64,000 nt of DNA from Citricoccus sp. CH26A (lineage in GTDB: Bacteria; Actinomycetota; Actinomycetes; Actinomycetales; Micrococcaceae). This document shows, one piece after another, positions 9,435 to 17,642 of this stretch (positions are counted from its first letter, which is position 1; each line of letters starts with the position of its first letter). The notes under the pieces are model-generated. The model was not told the origin of the DNA. It made no database searches and saw nothing but the letters and a program-made list of their open reading frames with translations. The position numbers were made by a program, and so were the translations under genes. The stretch spans positions 1 through 64,000 of the forward strand of contig NZ_AFXQ01000002.1 of the NCBI RefSeq assembly GCF_000224415.1, read 5' to 3'.

Positions 9435-10787
9435 TCAGAACAAGCGGACGGGTTCCACGATGTCCGCCACGATGAGCAGCAACCCCATGCCCAGCAGGGC
9501 GATGCCCACCACGTAGGTCAGCGGCAGGAGCCGGGCGATGTCGAACGGGCCGGGGTCCTGGCGCCGGGTGATCCTGGCCCACACGCGGCGGATCGCCTCC
9601 CACAGCGCCCCGGCCACGTGTCCGCCGTCCAGGGGCAGCAGCGGGATGAGGTTGAACACCATCAGGGCCACGTTGACGCCGGCCACCAGGGACAGCAGCA
9701 TCGAGGCCTTGTCCGCCAGGGGCACTTCCGGCAGGGCGGCCGCCTCACCGGCGATCCGGCCGACGCCGACCACGGACATCGGTCCGTTGGGGTCCCGCTC
9801 CTCGGGGCCGAACACCGCCTCGGCGGTCTCCCAGAGCTTCACGGGCAGCAACACCACGACCTCGGCGGTCGCCTGCAGCTGCCGGCCCATCACCGGGAAC
9901 GCCTCCGTCACCGGGGCGGGGACGTTCTCGACCTGCGACCCCATGCCCACGAAGCCGACCTGCTCGGTGCGGGGACTGCCGTCGGGGTTCTCCTGGACCC
10001 TGCCCAGCTCATCCGTGACGGGCCGTTCGGTGAGCCGCGGGGTGATGGTGCCGACCTGCTCCACGCCGTCCCGTTCCCAGGTCACGGCGGTGGGCCGGCC
10101 GGCCCGATCCCGGATGGCGCCGGAGAGTTCATCCCAGGTCCGCACGGGCGTGCCGTCGAACGCGGTGATGGTGTCCCCGGGCTGCAGGCCGGCCGCGAAG
10201 GCCGGGGCCTCCGGGTCCCCGGGCTGGCAGTCCTCCTGGCCGGCGGCGACCCGCTCCTGCTGGACGGCCGCGGGCACCACGCACCGGAAGACCTCCGAGA
10301 CGGTGGTGGAGGGGGTGGCGATCCCGGTGGTGGTGACGAGGACGGCCGTGAGCACGAAGGCGATGACGAGGTTCATGAAGGGACCGCCGAGCATGATGAC
10401 GATCCGCTTCCAGACCGGCAGGGCGATGAACATCCTCTTCTCGTCCCCGGGGCGCAGTTCCTCGGCGGACATCTGCCGGGCGTCCGTGGCCATCTGCTGG
10501 AACATGCCTGTACTGGCGTTACGCGGCCGCTCCCCCGCCTCCGGGTGCACGGGCGGGTACATGCCGATCATGGACACGTAGCCGCCCAGCGGGATGGCCT
10601 TCACGCCGTACTCCGTCTCCCCCCTGCGGCGCGAGAACAGCGTGGGACCGAACCCGATCATGTACTGGGTGACCCTCACGCCGAAGAGCTTGGCGGGAAC
10701 GAGGTGCCCGACCTCGTGCAACGCGATCGACACGGCGATCCCGAGTGCCACGGCGAGCACCCCGATGATGAACCAGAGCACCTCCAC
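9435..10787 (-). CDS. Site-2 intramembrane zinc metalloprotease (RseP/Rip1 type)
   Basis: 450-residue membrane protease that cleaves anti-sigma factors within the membrane. The first transmembrane helix contains the zinc motif HEVGH (about residues 22-26). A PDZ domain occupies about residues 190-290 (APAFAAGLQPGDTITAFDG), and the C-terminal membrane part carries the third-ligand motif NLIPLLPLDGGHV (about 370-382). The GTG start lies six bases after the dxr stop codon, which argues for coupled translation; longer readings upstream lie inside dxr and are not real. The order dxr-rip1-ispG is typical of actinobacteria. In Mycobacterium the homologue Rip1 acts on several anti-sigma factors; the targets here are unknown. 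Confidence 0.94.
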   Translation of the reverse strand: MEVLWFIIGVLAVALGIAVSIALHEVGHLVPAKLFGVRVTQYMIGFGPTLFSRRRGETEYGVKAIPLGGYVSMIGMYPPVHPEAGERPRNASTGMFQQMATDARQMSAEELRPGDEKRMFIALPVWKRIVIMLGGPFMNLVIAFVLTAVLVTTTGIATPSTTVSEVFRCVVPAAVQQERVAAGQEDCQPGDPEAPAFAAGLQPGDTITAFDGTPVRTWDELSGAIRDRAGRPTAVTWERDGVEQVGTITPRLTERPVTDELGRVQENPDGSPRTEQVGFVGMGSQVENVPAPVTEAFPVMGRQLQATAEVVVLLPVKLWETAEAVFGPEERDPNGPMSVVGVGRIAGEAAALPEVPLADKASMLLSLVAGVNVALMVFNLIPLLPLDGGHVAGALWEAIRRVWARITRRQDPGPFDIARLLPLTYVVGIALLGMGLLLIVADIVEPVRLF

Positions 10788-10792
10788 GCCCG

Positions 10793-12046
10793 TCACCGCC
10801 CGTCCCAGCGTGACCGCGCCGCGGTGCGTGCCCAGCGCTCGGCGGCTGCCAGGGAGTCGACCGTCAGCCCCCGGCCCTCGAGCACGGCGTCCGGGTCGTA
10901 CTCCCCCACCACGGCGCGCACGGTGTCCTCGATGTCCAGGAAGCCGATCGCCCCGTCGTGGAAGGCCTCCACGGCCTCCTCGTTGGCGGCGTTGAAGACG
11001 GCCATATGGGTGGGCGAGGCCGCGGCGGCCTGCTTGGCCAGGGCCACGGCGCCGAACGCCTCCTCGTCCAGGGGTTCGAAGGTCCACGTGGCCGCCTGCG
11101 TCCAGTCGCAACCCGGTGCCGCGCCGGGCACCCGGTGCGGCCAGCCGATCCCCAGCGCGATGGGCAGGCGCATGTCCGGCGGTGAGGCCTGCGCGATGGT
11201 GGAACCGTCCGTGAACTCGACCATGGAGTGGACCACGGACTGGGGGTGGACCACCACGTCGATCCGGTCCAGGGGGACGTCGAAGAGCAGGTGGGCCTCG
11301 ATCACCTCGAGGGCCTTGTTGACCATGGTGGCCGAGTTGGTGGTGACCACCCTCCCCATGTCCCAGGTGGGGTGCGCGAGGGCCTCGGCCGGGGTGACGG
11401 TGGCCAGCTGGGACCGGTCGCGTCCGCGGAAGGGCCCGCCGGAGGCGGTGAGGACCAGCCGGCGGACCTCGTGGGCGGACCCGGAGCGCAGGGCCTGGGC
11501 CAGCGCGGAGTGCTCGGAGTCCACCGGGACCAGCTGTCCGGGGGCCGCAGCGGCCCGGACGAGGGCCCCGCCGACGATCAGGGACTCCTTGTTGGCCAGG
11601 GCCAGCAGGTGCCCGGCCTGCAGGGCGGCGAGGGTGGGCCCCAGGCCGATGGAGCCGGTGATGCCGTTGAGCACGACGTCGGCGTCCTCCCACGCGGCCA
11701 CCTCGGCCGCCGCGGTGGGCCCGGAGAACAAGGCCTGCGACGGCACCGGGACGCCCGCCTCGGCGGCGGCGGCGGCGATCGCCCGGGCCAGTTCGTCCGT
11801 AGTGGCGGTGGCGCTGCCCACGGCCTGGGCCCCGGTGGCGACCGCCTGCCGGGCCAGCAGCGTGGTGTTGGCACCGCCGGCGAGCCCGGCCACGGTGAAG
11901 CGCTCGGGGGCCTGGGCGATGACGTCCAGCCCCTGGGTGCCGATCGAGCCGGTGGACCCGATCAGGGTGACCCGGCGACGTTCGGGGGCGCCGGCGGAGG
12001 CTGCGGCGGGTACGGCGGTGGCGGGGGCGGTCTGCGCGGAGGTCAC
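10793..12046 (-). CDS. dxr: 1-deoxy-D-xylulose-5-phosphate reductoisomerase
   Basis: Second enzyme of the MEP isoprenoid pathway (DXP to MEP, NADPH- and metal-dependent). It shows the NADPH-binding [14 protein letters not shown] motif near the N-terminus, the metal/substrate motifs [15 protein letters not shown] and [10 protein letters not shown], and the C-terminal [16 protein letters not shown] helix. The GTG at 12046 gives a length near the family norm. An in-frame GTG at 12085 would add 13 residues and cannot be excluded, because neither start has a strong ribosome binding site. It is followed immediately by the site-2 protease gene. Confidence 0.95.
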   Translation of the reverse strand: MTSAQTAPATAVPAAASAGAPERRRVTLIGSTGSIGTQGLDVIAQAPERFTVAGLAGGANTTLLARQAVATGAQAVGSATATTDELARAIAAAAAEAGVPVPSQALFSGPTAAAEVAAWEDADVVLNGITGSIGLGPTLAALQAGHLLALANKESLIVGGALVRAAAAPGQLVPVDSEHSALAQALRSGSAHEVRRLVLTASGGPFRGRDRSQLATVTPAEALAHPTWDMGRVVTTNSATMVNKALEVIEAHLLFDVPLDRIDVVVHPQSVVHSMVEFTDGSTIAQASPPDMRLPIALGIGWPHRVPGAAPGCDWTQAATWTFEPLDEEAFGAVALAKQAAAASPTHMAVFNAANEEAVEAFHDGAIGFLDIEDTVRAVVGEYDPDAVLEGRGLTVDSLAAAERWARTAARSRWDGR

Positions 12047-12107
12047 CGGTCCATTATGGCCGGGCCCGCTGGGAGGCGCCTGCACCGGCCGCGGCGGCAG
12101 GACAGCA

Positions 12108-12142
12108 CGGCGGCCCCGGACCGAGGTGGTCCGGGGCCGCCG
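12108..12142 (-). terminator. Strong hairpin terminator downstream of the symporter gene
   Basis: A perfect 15-bp inverted repeat (CGGCGGCCCCGGACC and its complement) with a five-base loop. It lies 17 bases beyond the stop codon of the symporter operon and upstream of dxr. It has no long T-tract, as is usual for actinobacterial terminators. Confidence 0.75.
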
Positions 12143-12159
12143 TCGGGACGGTCAGCCGA

Positions 12160-13785
12160 TCAGTGGTCGACCGCCTTCTCGGCACCGACGCCGGTGAGCG
12201 ACCGGACCTCCATCTCCGCCTGCTTGACCGGGTCCTCGGCGCGCTTCTCGGTGACCGAGCCCAGCCAGCCGAGGAAGAACGCCAGCGGGATCGAGATGAT
12301 GCCCGGGTTCTTCAGCGGGAACAAGGCGAAGTCGGCACCCGGGATCATCGAGGTCTCGGTGCCCGACATGACCGGGGAGAAGACGATCAGGAGGATCGCC
12401 GCGGCCAGTCCGCCGTACATCGACCACTGCGCGCCCCGGGTGGTGAAGCCCTTCCAGAACAGCGAGTAGAGGATGGTGGGCAGGTTGGCCGAGGCGGCCA
12501 CCGCGAATGCGAGCGCCACGAGGAAGGCGACGTTCTGGCCCTGCGCACCGATACCGCCCACGATGGCCAGGATGCCGATGACCACGACGGTGCGGCGGGC
12601 GATCTTGACCTCCTTCTCCGGGCTCGGCTTGTGCTTGGCCAGCACGGAGGCGTAGACGTCGTGAGCGAAGGAGGCGGCCGCCGTGATCGTCAGTCCGGCC
12701 ACGACCGCCAGGATGGTCGCGAACGCGACGGCGGAGATCAGGCCCAGCAGTAGCGGCCCGCCCAGCTCGAAGGCCAGGTAGGGGGCCGCGGAGTTGACTC
12801 CGCCCGGGGCGCTGAGGATCCGCTCCGGGCCGATCAGCGCGCCGGCCCCATAACCCAGCACCAGGGTGAACAGGTAGAAGGCGCCGATGAGCACGATCGC
12901 CCACACCACGGACTTGCGGGCCTCCTTGGCCGTGGGCACCGTGTAGAAGCGCATCAGCACGTGCGGCAGGCCGGCGGTGCCCAGGACGAGGGCCAGGCCG
13001 AGGGACAGGAAGTCGAGCTTGGCGACCTCGCTGACGCCGTACTGCAGGCCCGGATTGAGGATGGCCTCGCCATGGGGGCTGAGCTCGACGGCCTGACCGA
13101 GCAGGGCCGAGAAATTGAAACCGAACAGGGCCAGCACCCAGACGGTCATGATGAAGGCGCCGGCGATCAGCAGGCAGGCCTTGATGATCTGCACCCAGGT
13201 GGTGCCCTTCATGCCGCCGACGAGCACGTAGACGATCATGAGTGCGCCGACGATGGCGATGACGAGGGACTGCCCGAGCCGGTCGTCGATGCCCAGCAGC
13301 AGGGACACCAGGGCGCCCGCACCGGCCATCTGCGCCAACAGGTAGAACACGCAGACCATCAGGGTGCTCAGCGCAGCGGCGATGCGCACGGGCTTCTGCT
13401 GCAGTCGGAAGGACAGCACGTCCGCCATCGTGAACTTGCCGGTGTTGCGCAGCAGCTCGGCCACCAGGAGCAGGGCGACGAGCCAGGCGACGAGGAAGCC
13501 GATCGAGTACAGGAAGCCGTCGTAACCGTTGATCGCGATCGCGCCCACGATGCCGAGGAACGAGGCCGCCGACAGGTAGTCGCCGGCGATGGCGGTGCCG
13601 TTCTGGGTGCCCGTGAAGGAGCGGCCGCCGGCGTAGTAGTCGGCTGCGGTCTTGGTGTTCTTCGAGGCCCTGAGCACGATGACCAGGGTGATGGCGACAA
13701 AGATGCCGAAGATCAGGATGTTGAGCCAGGGCTCGCCGACGTTGGTCCCCTCGGCGGCGGTGGTGAGGACGGGGGCGATGTTCAC
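12160..13785 (-). CDS. Sodium:solute symporter, acetate permease (ActP) type
   Basis: 541-residue SSS-family transporter with about 13 transmembrane helices. It begins VNIAPVLTTAAEG from a GTG and shows the ActP-type pattern YYAGGRSFTGTQNGTAIAGDYLSAASFLG and the family stretch GTAGLPHVLMRFYTVP. The neighbouring DUF485 (YjcH-like) protein, overlapping by four bases (GTGA), is the hallmark of acetate/short-chain monocarboxylate permease operons. A Crp-like site stands upstream of the operon. The substrate is inferred from this context; pyruvate or propionate are alternatives. Longer in-frame readings upstream lie within the DUF485 gene. Confidence 0.9.
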   Translation of the reverse strand: MNIAPVLTTAAEGTNVGEPWLNILIFGIFVAITLVIVLRASKNTKTAADYYAGGRSFTGTQNGTAIAGDYLSAASFLGIVGAIAINGYDGFLYSIGFLVAWLVALLLVAELLRNTGKFTMADVLSFRLQQKPVRIAAALSTLMVCVFYLLAQMAGAGALVSLLLGIDDRLGQSLVIAIVGALMIVYVLVGGMKGTTWVQIIKACLLIAGAFIMTVWVLALFGFNFSALLGQAVELSPHGEAILNPGLQYGVSEVAKLDFLSLGLALVLGTAGLPHVLMRFYTVPTAKEARKSVVWAIVLIGAFYLFTLVLGYGAGALIGPERILSAPGGVNSAAPYLAFELGGPLLLGLISAVAFATILAVVAGLTITAAASFAHDVYASVLAKHKPSPEKEVKIARRTVVVIGILAIVGGIGAQGQNVAFLVALAFAVAASANLPTILYSLFWKGFTTRGAQWSMYGGLAAAILLIVFSPVMSGTETSMIPGADFALFPLKNPGIISIPLAFFLGWLGSVTEKRAEDPVKQAEMEVRSLTGVGAEKAVDH

Positions 13786-14168
13786 TTGTTTCCTCCCTCG
13801 GCGAGGCTCTGGTTGGCGATGGAGGGATCGAGAGCCTCGAGTTCCTCGCGGATGGCGGTGGCCTTCGGGTCCAGCCTGCGGTTCGCGAAGGACACGTACA
13901 GGCCGGTGATCACGAAGGTGGAGACGAACTGCAGCAGCCCGATGACGATGCCGAGGTTGATGTTGCCGAGCACCTTGATCGACATGAACTCGGGGAAGTA
14001 CGCCGCGAGGATGACGTAGAGGAAGTACCAGACCAGGAACACCACGGTCCACGGGAAGACGAAGCTCCGGTGGGTGCGGCGCAGTTCCTGGAACTGCGGT
14101 GTGGACTGTACGGCCCGGAAGTCGACGTGACCGTTGTCAGCCAGGTCGGGGTGTGGTGTTGAAGACAC
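13782..14168 (-). CDS. DUF485 membrane protein, partner of the acetate-type symporter
   Basis: 128 residues with two transmembrane helices (about 45-65 and 80-105) preceded by a soluble N-terminus. The core ELRRTHRSFVFPWTVVFLVW is the DUF485 signature. In enterobacteria the equivalent YjcH is co-transcribed with ActP, and the four-base overlap with the symporter here gives the same pairing. It probably stabilises or regulates the permease; no catalytic function is expected. Confidence 0.88.
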   Translation of the reverse strand: MSSTPHPDLADNGHVDFRAVQSTPQFQELRRTHRSFVFPWTVVFLVWYFLYVILAAYFPEFMSIKVLGNINLGIVIGLLQFVSTFVITGLYVSFANRRLDPKATAIREELEALDPSIANQSLAEGGNK

Positions 14169-14225
14169 GAAGCCCCCTTGTCAGGACGGCATCACGAGGA
14201 TGCCTGTGAGAGTTATGACGTGGTT

Positions 14226-14254
14226 ATCCTAGACAGAAAGTGAAGTCCATCACA
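14226..14254 (-). promoter_or_regulatory. Crp/GlxR-like operator and -10 element upstream of the symporter operon
   Basis: On the plus strand 14239-14254 reads AGTGA-AGTCCA-TCACA, nine of ten bases of the Crp-family consensus TGTGA-N6-TCACA. On the minus strand a good -10 hexamer TAGGAT (14231-14226) follows toward the operon. The operator centre lies about 18 bases upstream of the -10 centre, so it overlaps the -35 region. This fits cAMP-Crp/GlxR control of acetate uptake as known in other actinobacteria. Assignment to a Crp protein is inference. Confidence 0.5.
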
Positions 14255-14265
14255 GGGTTGGTCGA

Positions 14266-15462
14266 TCAGAGCCCCAGCGAACGGGCGATCAGCATCAGCT
14301 GCACCTCGGTGGTGCCCTCGCCGATCTCCAGGATCTTGGAGTCGCGGTAGTGGCGGGTCACCAGCGACTCGTTCATGAACCCGTAGCCGCCGAACACCTG
14401 GGTGGCGTCCCGGGCGTTGTCCATGGCGGCCTCGCCGGCGACCAGCTTGGCGATGGCGGCCTCGGTCTTGAACGGCTTGCCGGCCAGCATCTTGGCCGCC
14501 GCCTCGTAGTACGCCAGCCGGGCGGTGTGGGCGCGCGCCTGCATCCGGGCGATCTTGAAGGAGACGGCCTGGTACCTGCCGATCGGCTGCCCGAAGGCCA
14601 GCCGGGTGTTCGCGTAGGCCACGCACTCGTCCACGCAGCCCTGGGCGGCCCCCGTGGCCAGGGCCGCGATCGCGATGCGCCCCTCGTCGAGGATGGACAG
14701 GAAGTTGGCGTAACCGCGCCCCCGCTCCCCCAGGAGGTTGGCCTCGGGCACCCGCACGTCGTCGAAGAACAGGGGATGGGTGTCCGAGGAGTTCCAGCCG
14801 GCCTTGTCATAGGCCTGGCCGACCGTGAAGCCGGGCGTCCCGGAGGGCACGAGGATGGTCGAGATCTCCTTGGCCGGCTTCCCGTCCCGGCCCTCGGTGG
14901 TCCCGGTGACCGCCGTGACCGTGACCAGGCTGGTGATGTCGGTCCCGGAGTTCGTGATGAACTCCTTGGCGCCGTTGACGGTCCAGGTGCCGTCGGCCAG
15001 GCTGGCCGTGGTCTGCGTCCCGCCGGCGTCCGAGCCGCCGTTCGGCTCGGTCAGGCCGAATCCGGCCAGGCGCCGGGCCGTGACCAGTTCCGGCAGCCAC
15101 TGCTGCCGCTGCTCCTCGGTGCCGAACCGGTAGACCGGCATGGCCCCCAGGGACACCCCGGCCTCCAGGGTGATCGCGACCGACTGGTTGACCCGGCCCA
15201 GCTCCTCCAGGGCCAGGGCCAGGGCGAAGTAGTCCCCGCCCATGCCGCCGTACTCCTCCGGGAACGGCAACCCGAACAGGCCCAGCTCGCCCATCTGGCG
15301 CACGATGTCGTACGGGAACTCGTGCCGGGCGTCGAGCTCGGCGGACACCGGGGCGACGACCTCGTTGGCGAACTCCCGGACCATGGCCACGAGGTCGCGG
15401 TAGTCCTCGTCGAGTTCCGGCCCGGCGACGGCGCCTCGGGTGGACTGGGGGGCAGTGGTCAT
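14266..15462 (-). CDS. Acyl-CoA dehydrogenase
   Basis: 398-residue flavoenzyme of the short/branched-chain acyl-CoA dehydrogenase family. It has the N-terminal helical domain, the FAD-contacting GFGLTEPNGGSDAGG motif (about residues 135-150), the AKEFITNSG strand and the C-terminal helical domain ending in IGEGTTEVQLMLIAR, which includes the conserved Glu/Gly loop. The nearby branched-chain oxoacid dehydrogenase genes suggest isovaleryl-, isobutyryl- or 2-methylbutyryl-CoA as substrate, but butyryl-CoA cannot be excluded. It is transcribed alone, leftwards. Confidence 0.92.
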   Translation of the reverse strand: MTTAPQSTRGAVAGPELDEDYRDLVAMVREFANEVVAPVSAELDARHEFPYDIVRQMGELGLFGLPFPEEYGGMGGDYFALALALEELGRVNQSVAITLEAGVSLGAMPVYRFGTEEQRQQWLPELVTARRLAGFGLTEPNGGSDAGGTQTTASLADGTWTVNGAKEFITNSGTDITSLVTVTAVTGTTEGRDGKPAKEISTILVPSGTPGFTVGQAYDKAGWNSSDTHPLFFDDVRVPEANLLGERGRGYANFLSILDEGRIAIAALATGAAQGCVDECVAYANTRLAFGQPIGRYQAVSFKIARMQARAHTARLAYYEAAAKMLAGKPFKTEAAIAKLVAGEAAMDNARDATQVFGGYGFMNESLVTRHYRDSKILEIGEGTTEVQLMLIARSLGL

Positions 15463-15498
15463 GACGGTGGCCTTCCTGGCGACTGGGTTTCAGTGAAT

Positions 15499-15509
15499 GG
15501 TTAGTAACC
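15499..15509. promoter_or_regulatory. Palindrome GGTTAGTAACC upstream of the acyl-CoA dehydrogenase
   Basis: A perfect 5-1-5 palindrome 37 bases upstream of the acyl-CoA dehydrogenase ATG, in an AT-richer patch. Size and position suit an operator for a TetR-type fatty-acid or branched-chain catabolism regulator. The regulator itself is not identified. Confidence 0.3.
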
Positions 15510-15667
15510 GAATCTGATGGAGATCGTAGTCACCGGTACCGCGGGCTGTCGAGACCCGGGGCCCGTTCGATCGCCGCCACGCACGGATCCGGCCCTGATT
15601 GCGCGTACAGTGGGTCCGAGCCCGCGCCGGATCCGGCGGCTACCCGTGACGAGGAGGTCACTGTCCC

Positions 15668-16132
15668 GTGCAACTTCGTGAAGTCCGATCCGAGGACCTG
15701 GACCGCTTCTTCGAGCACCAGCAGGATCCCGAGGCCAACCAGATGGCCGCCTTCGCCCCGCGCAACCCGCAGGACCGGGGCGTCTTCGACTACCACTGGT
15801 CAGGACTGCTCAACGACGCGGACACCCAGGTCTGGACCATCGAGCAGGACGGCGCGGTGGCCGGCGCCCTGATCGTGTCCGGCATCGGCGCCGTTCCCGA
15901 GCTCTCCTTCTGGACCGCCCGCGAGTACTGGGGCCAGGGCATCACCACCTCGGCCGTGGACGCGTTCCTCGCCTCCTTCACGGACCGTCCCATCCGCGCC
16001 CACGTCCCCGCGGACAACGTCGGCCCCCAGAAGATCCTCGCCCGCCGTGGCTTCGTGGTGGTGGGCGAGGACAAGACGTTCTCCAACGCCCGCTCCGAGG
16101 TGGTGACCGAGCTGATCATGCAGCTCGACTGA
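15668..16132 (+). CDS. GNAT family N-acetyltransferase
   Basis: 154-residue single-domain acetyltransferase of the RimJ/RimL-like type. The N-terminal MQLREVRSEDLDRFFEHQQD, a mid-protein ELSFWTAREYWGQGITTSAV segment carrying the acetyl-CoA-binding W/GQGI element (about residues 78-97), and a terminal NVGPQKILARRGFVVVGED block are characteristic. The start is a GTG with GAGGAGG upstream. Acceptor unknown. Its stop codon lies exactly at the left junction of the insertion sequence. Without the insertion it would end at the same residue with a TAG that overlaps the stop of the convergent E2 gene. Confidence 0.88.
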   Translation: MQLREVRSEDLDRFFEHQQDPEANQMAAFAPRNPQDRGVFDYHWSGLLNDADTQVWTIEQDGAVAGALIVSGIGAVPELSFWTAREYWGQGITTSAVDAFLASFTDRPIRAHVPADNVGPQKILARRGFVVVGEDKTFSNARSEVVTELIMQLD

Positions 16133-16141
16133 TATGTAGTG
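16133..16141. repeat. Sub-terminal inverted repeat of the IS, downstream end
   Basis: TATGTAGTG, the exact inverse complement of CACTACATA at the other end of the element. It starts two bases inside the inferred junction. Confidence 0.7.
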
Positions 16142-16163
16142 GACGTCTGTCAAGTGGCAGGGT

Positions 16164-16198
16164 GAGGCGCCCGTCCCCGATCGTGGGGCGGGCGCCTC
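16164..16198. terminator. Hairpin with loop CCCGATCGTGGG-type, terminator-like
   Basis: Ten-bp stem GAGGCGCCCG/CGGGCGCCTC with a loop containing CCCCGATCGTGGGG and a TTGC tail. By the inferred ends it lies inside the insertion sequence, yet it has the same loop core as the host terminator at 55186-55222. It therefore either terminates IS or GNAT transcripts or shows that the host hairpin was captured. Confidence 0.55.
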
Positions 16199-16415
16199 TT
16201 GCTTCGCCTTCCGAGTCCGGTGAGCGTGTCAATGATCGACGCGCGGTCAGACTGATATGCGCGGGTCGGATACCGCAGGACGGGGTGTTCGGCAGGAGCG
16301 GGATCGCGTGTCTAGAGTCGAGCGTCGCCGGGCCTGGCCCGGTTGCTCATAGTCGAATCGCGGGTCGCTCCAGGCGCTGCCACCGGCACCACGGGAGACG
16401 AAGCAGTCTGTGGGT

Positions 16416-17507
16416 TCAGTCGCCCATCACGGCCAGCGACCAGCACCAACCGGCCAGTTCCCGGGCCACGGCGACGTTGGCCACCGTGCCCCGTTTGTCG
16501 CGGGCAAGGAACCGCACCCACCTCTCGTGCAGGCGCCGGTTGCCGGCATCGCCGCGGGCCCGGGCCGGCCCCGGGGCCAGGTCCCACCGATCCCGCATGG
16601 TCTTGCCGATGGTGTACCGGGCCCGGTGGTGCCAGGCGGCCTCGACCAAAAGCCGGCGCACATGGGTGTTGCCAGCTTTGGTGATCGGCCCCTGAGACCG
16701 GGTCTGGCCGGAGGAATGCTCGGAGGGAACCAGCCCGACGAAGGATCCAATGCTGTTTCCGGTGAACCGGTGTCAGTCCCCGATCTCCACGGCCAGGGCG
16801 AATCCGGTCAGGGTGGAGACCCCACGCAGGCAACCGAGCCGTCGCACCACCGGGGTGAACTCAGATTCCGCGGCCATCGCCGCGATGTCCTTGTCCAACC
16901 GGTTGCGGCGGATCAGAGTAACCATGACCGTTTCATAGTCGGCATCGAAGGCTAACCGAGTCGCACGCTGGAGCAGCTGCGGCTGGGCCTGGTGCACCAG
17001 CCAGGTGTGGTGGGCGCCGGTCCACGCCTGGCCGCCGGAATAGACCAGGCCCTGGCGCAGCAAGAGCTTCGAGAGCCGGTGTCGGGCCCGCATCAGATCT
17101 CCTCGGCAGTCCTCCCTAGCTCGGACTAAGTCGCGGGCGGCCTCCTGGTCGACGGAAGGCACCGCCACGGGCGTGATCTCATCCAATCTCAGCAACCGGG
17201 CCAGGTGCACCGCGTCCTTGGCATCGGTTTTCACCCGGTCGCCGGCCGGGCGTTGCAGCTTCGACGGGGCCACCACCTCACACCGGATCCCCGCTTCTCT
17301 CAGCGTCCGGCAGAGACCAAAGCCGGTCGGCCCGGCCTCGTAGGCCACGGCCACCGGACCGGGCAGATCCTGCAGCCAGGAGAGGATGTGCTCGTGCGAT
17401 GGGGTCAGTCTGGATTGGACGAGCTCTCCCGTGACGCCATCGATCGCCGCTGCCGCGACGGATCGTGCGTGCACATCGAGCCCGACACTCGTACGCTCGG
17501 TAAACAC
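16416..17507 (-). pseudogene. IS110/IS1111-type DEDD transposase with an internal TGA
   Basis: Recombinase of the IS110 family. The N-terminal RuvC-like DEDD domain is complete: Asp in VGLDVHARS, Glu in AVAYEAGPTG, and Asp-x-x-x-Asp in KTDAKDAVHLARL. The C-terminal Transposase_20 domain with the serine of SEHSSG is also present. Codon 245 (16775-16773) is TGA where relatives have Trp (family pattern AVEIGDW-RFTG; here AVEIGD-stop-HRFTG), and the reading frame is otherwise continuous across it. A single G-to-A change would explain this. The start is a GTG with GGGAGG five bases upstream. The copy is therefore probably inactive unless the TGA is read through. Confidence 0.88.
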
Positions 17508-17617
17508 CGGGGCCTCCCACAACTGTCGGCAAGGCCGGGCACGGGGCGTCGTGTCCGGTAACCCACGAACCTCTGTGAGTGAGGCCCCGGCCCGCAACCC
17601 CTCCACGCCGGAGCGGT

Positions 17618-17626
17618 CACTACATA
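17618..17626. repeat. Sub-terminal inverted repeat of the IS, transposase-start end
   Basis: CACTACATA, pairing perfectly with TATGTAGTG at the opposite end. It lies 13 bases inside the CGACT junction copy. Confidence 0.7.
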
Positions 17627-17642
17627 CCGTCTAGAAGCCCGA

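Larger units (their letters stand above)
16131..16415 (-). ncRNA. Candidate bridge-RNA region of the IS (non-coding end)
   Basis: About 285 bases between the transposase stop and the element end hold no gene. In IS1111-type elements this end encodes the bispecific bridge RNA that guides recombination. Read in the transposase direction, the region contains GCTCGACT (plus-strand complement at 16316-16323). This is identical to the left half of the insertion target plus its CT core (16123-16130), which is what a target-guide segment should look like. A hairpin (16164-16198) lies near its end. I could not fold the RNA or find the second (right) target guide with confidence, so this remains a candidate. 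Confidence 0.35.

Noticed and set aside
9435-11693. A 752-codon continuous frame over the site-2 protease and part of dxr
   Set aside because: The first 300 codons are antisense-like noise within dxr; the real start is the GTG at 10787 just after the dxr stop.
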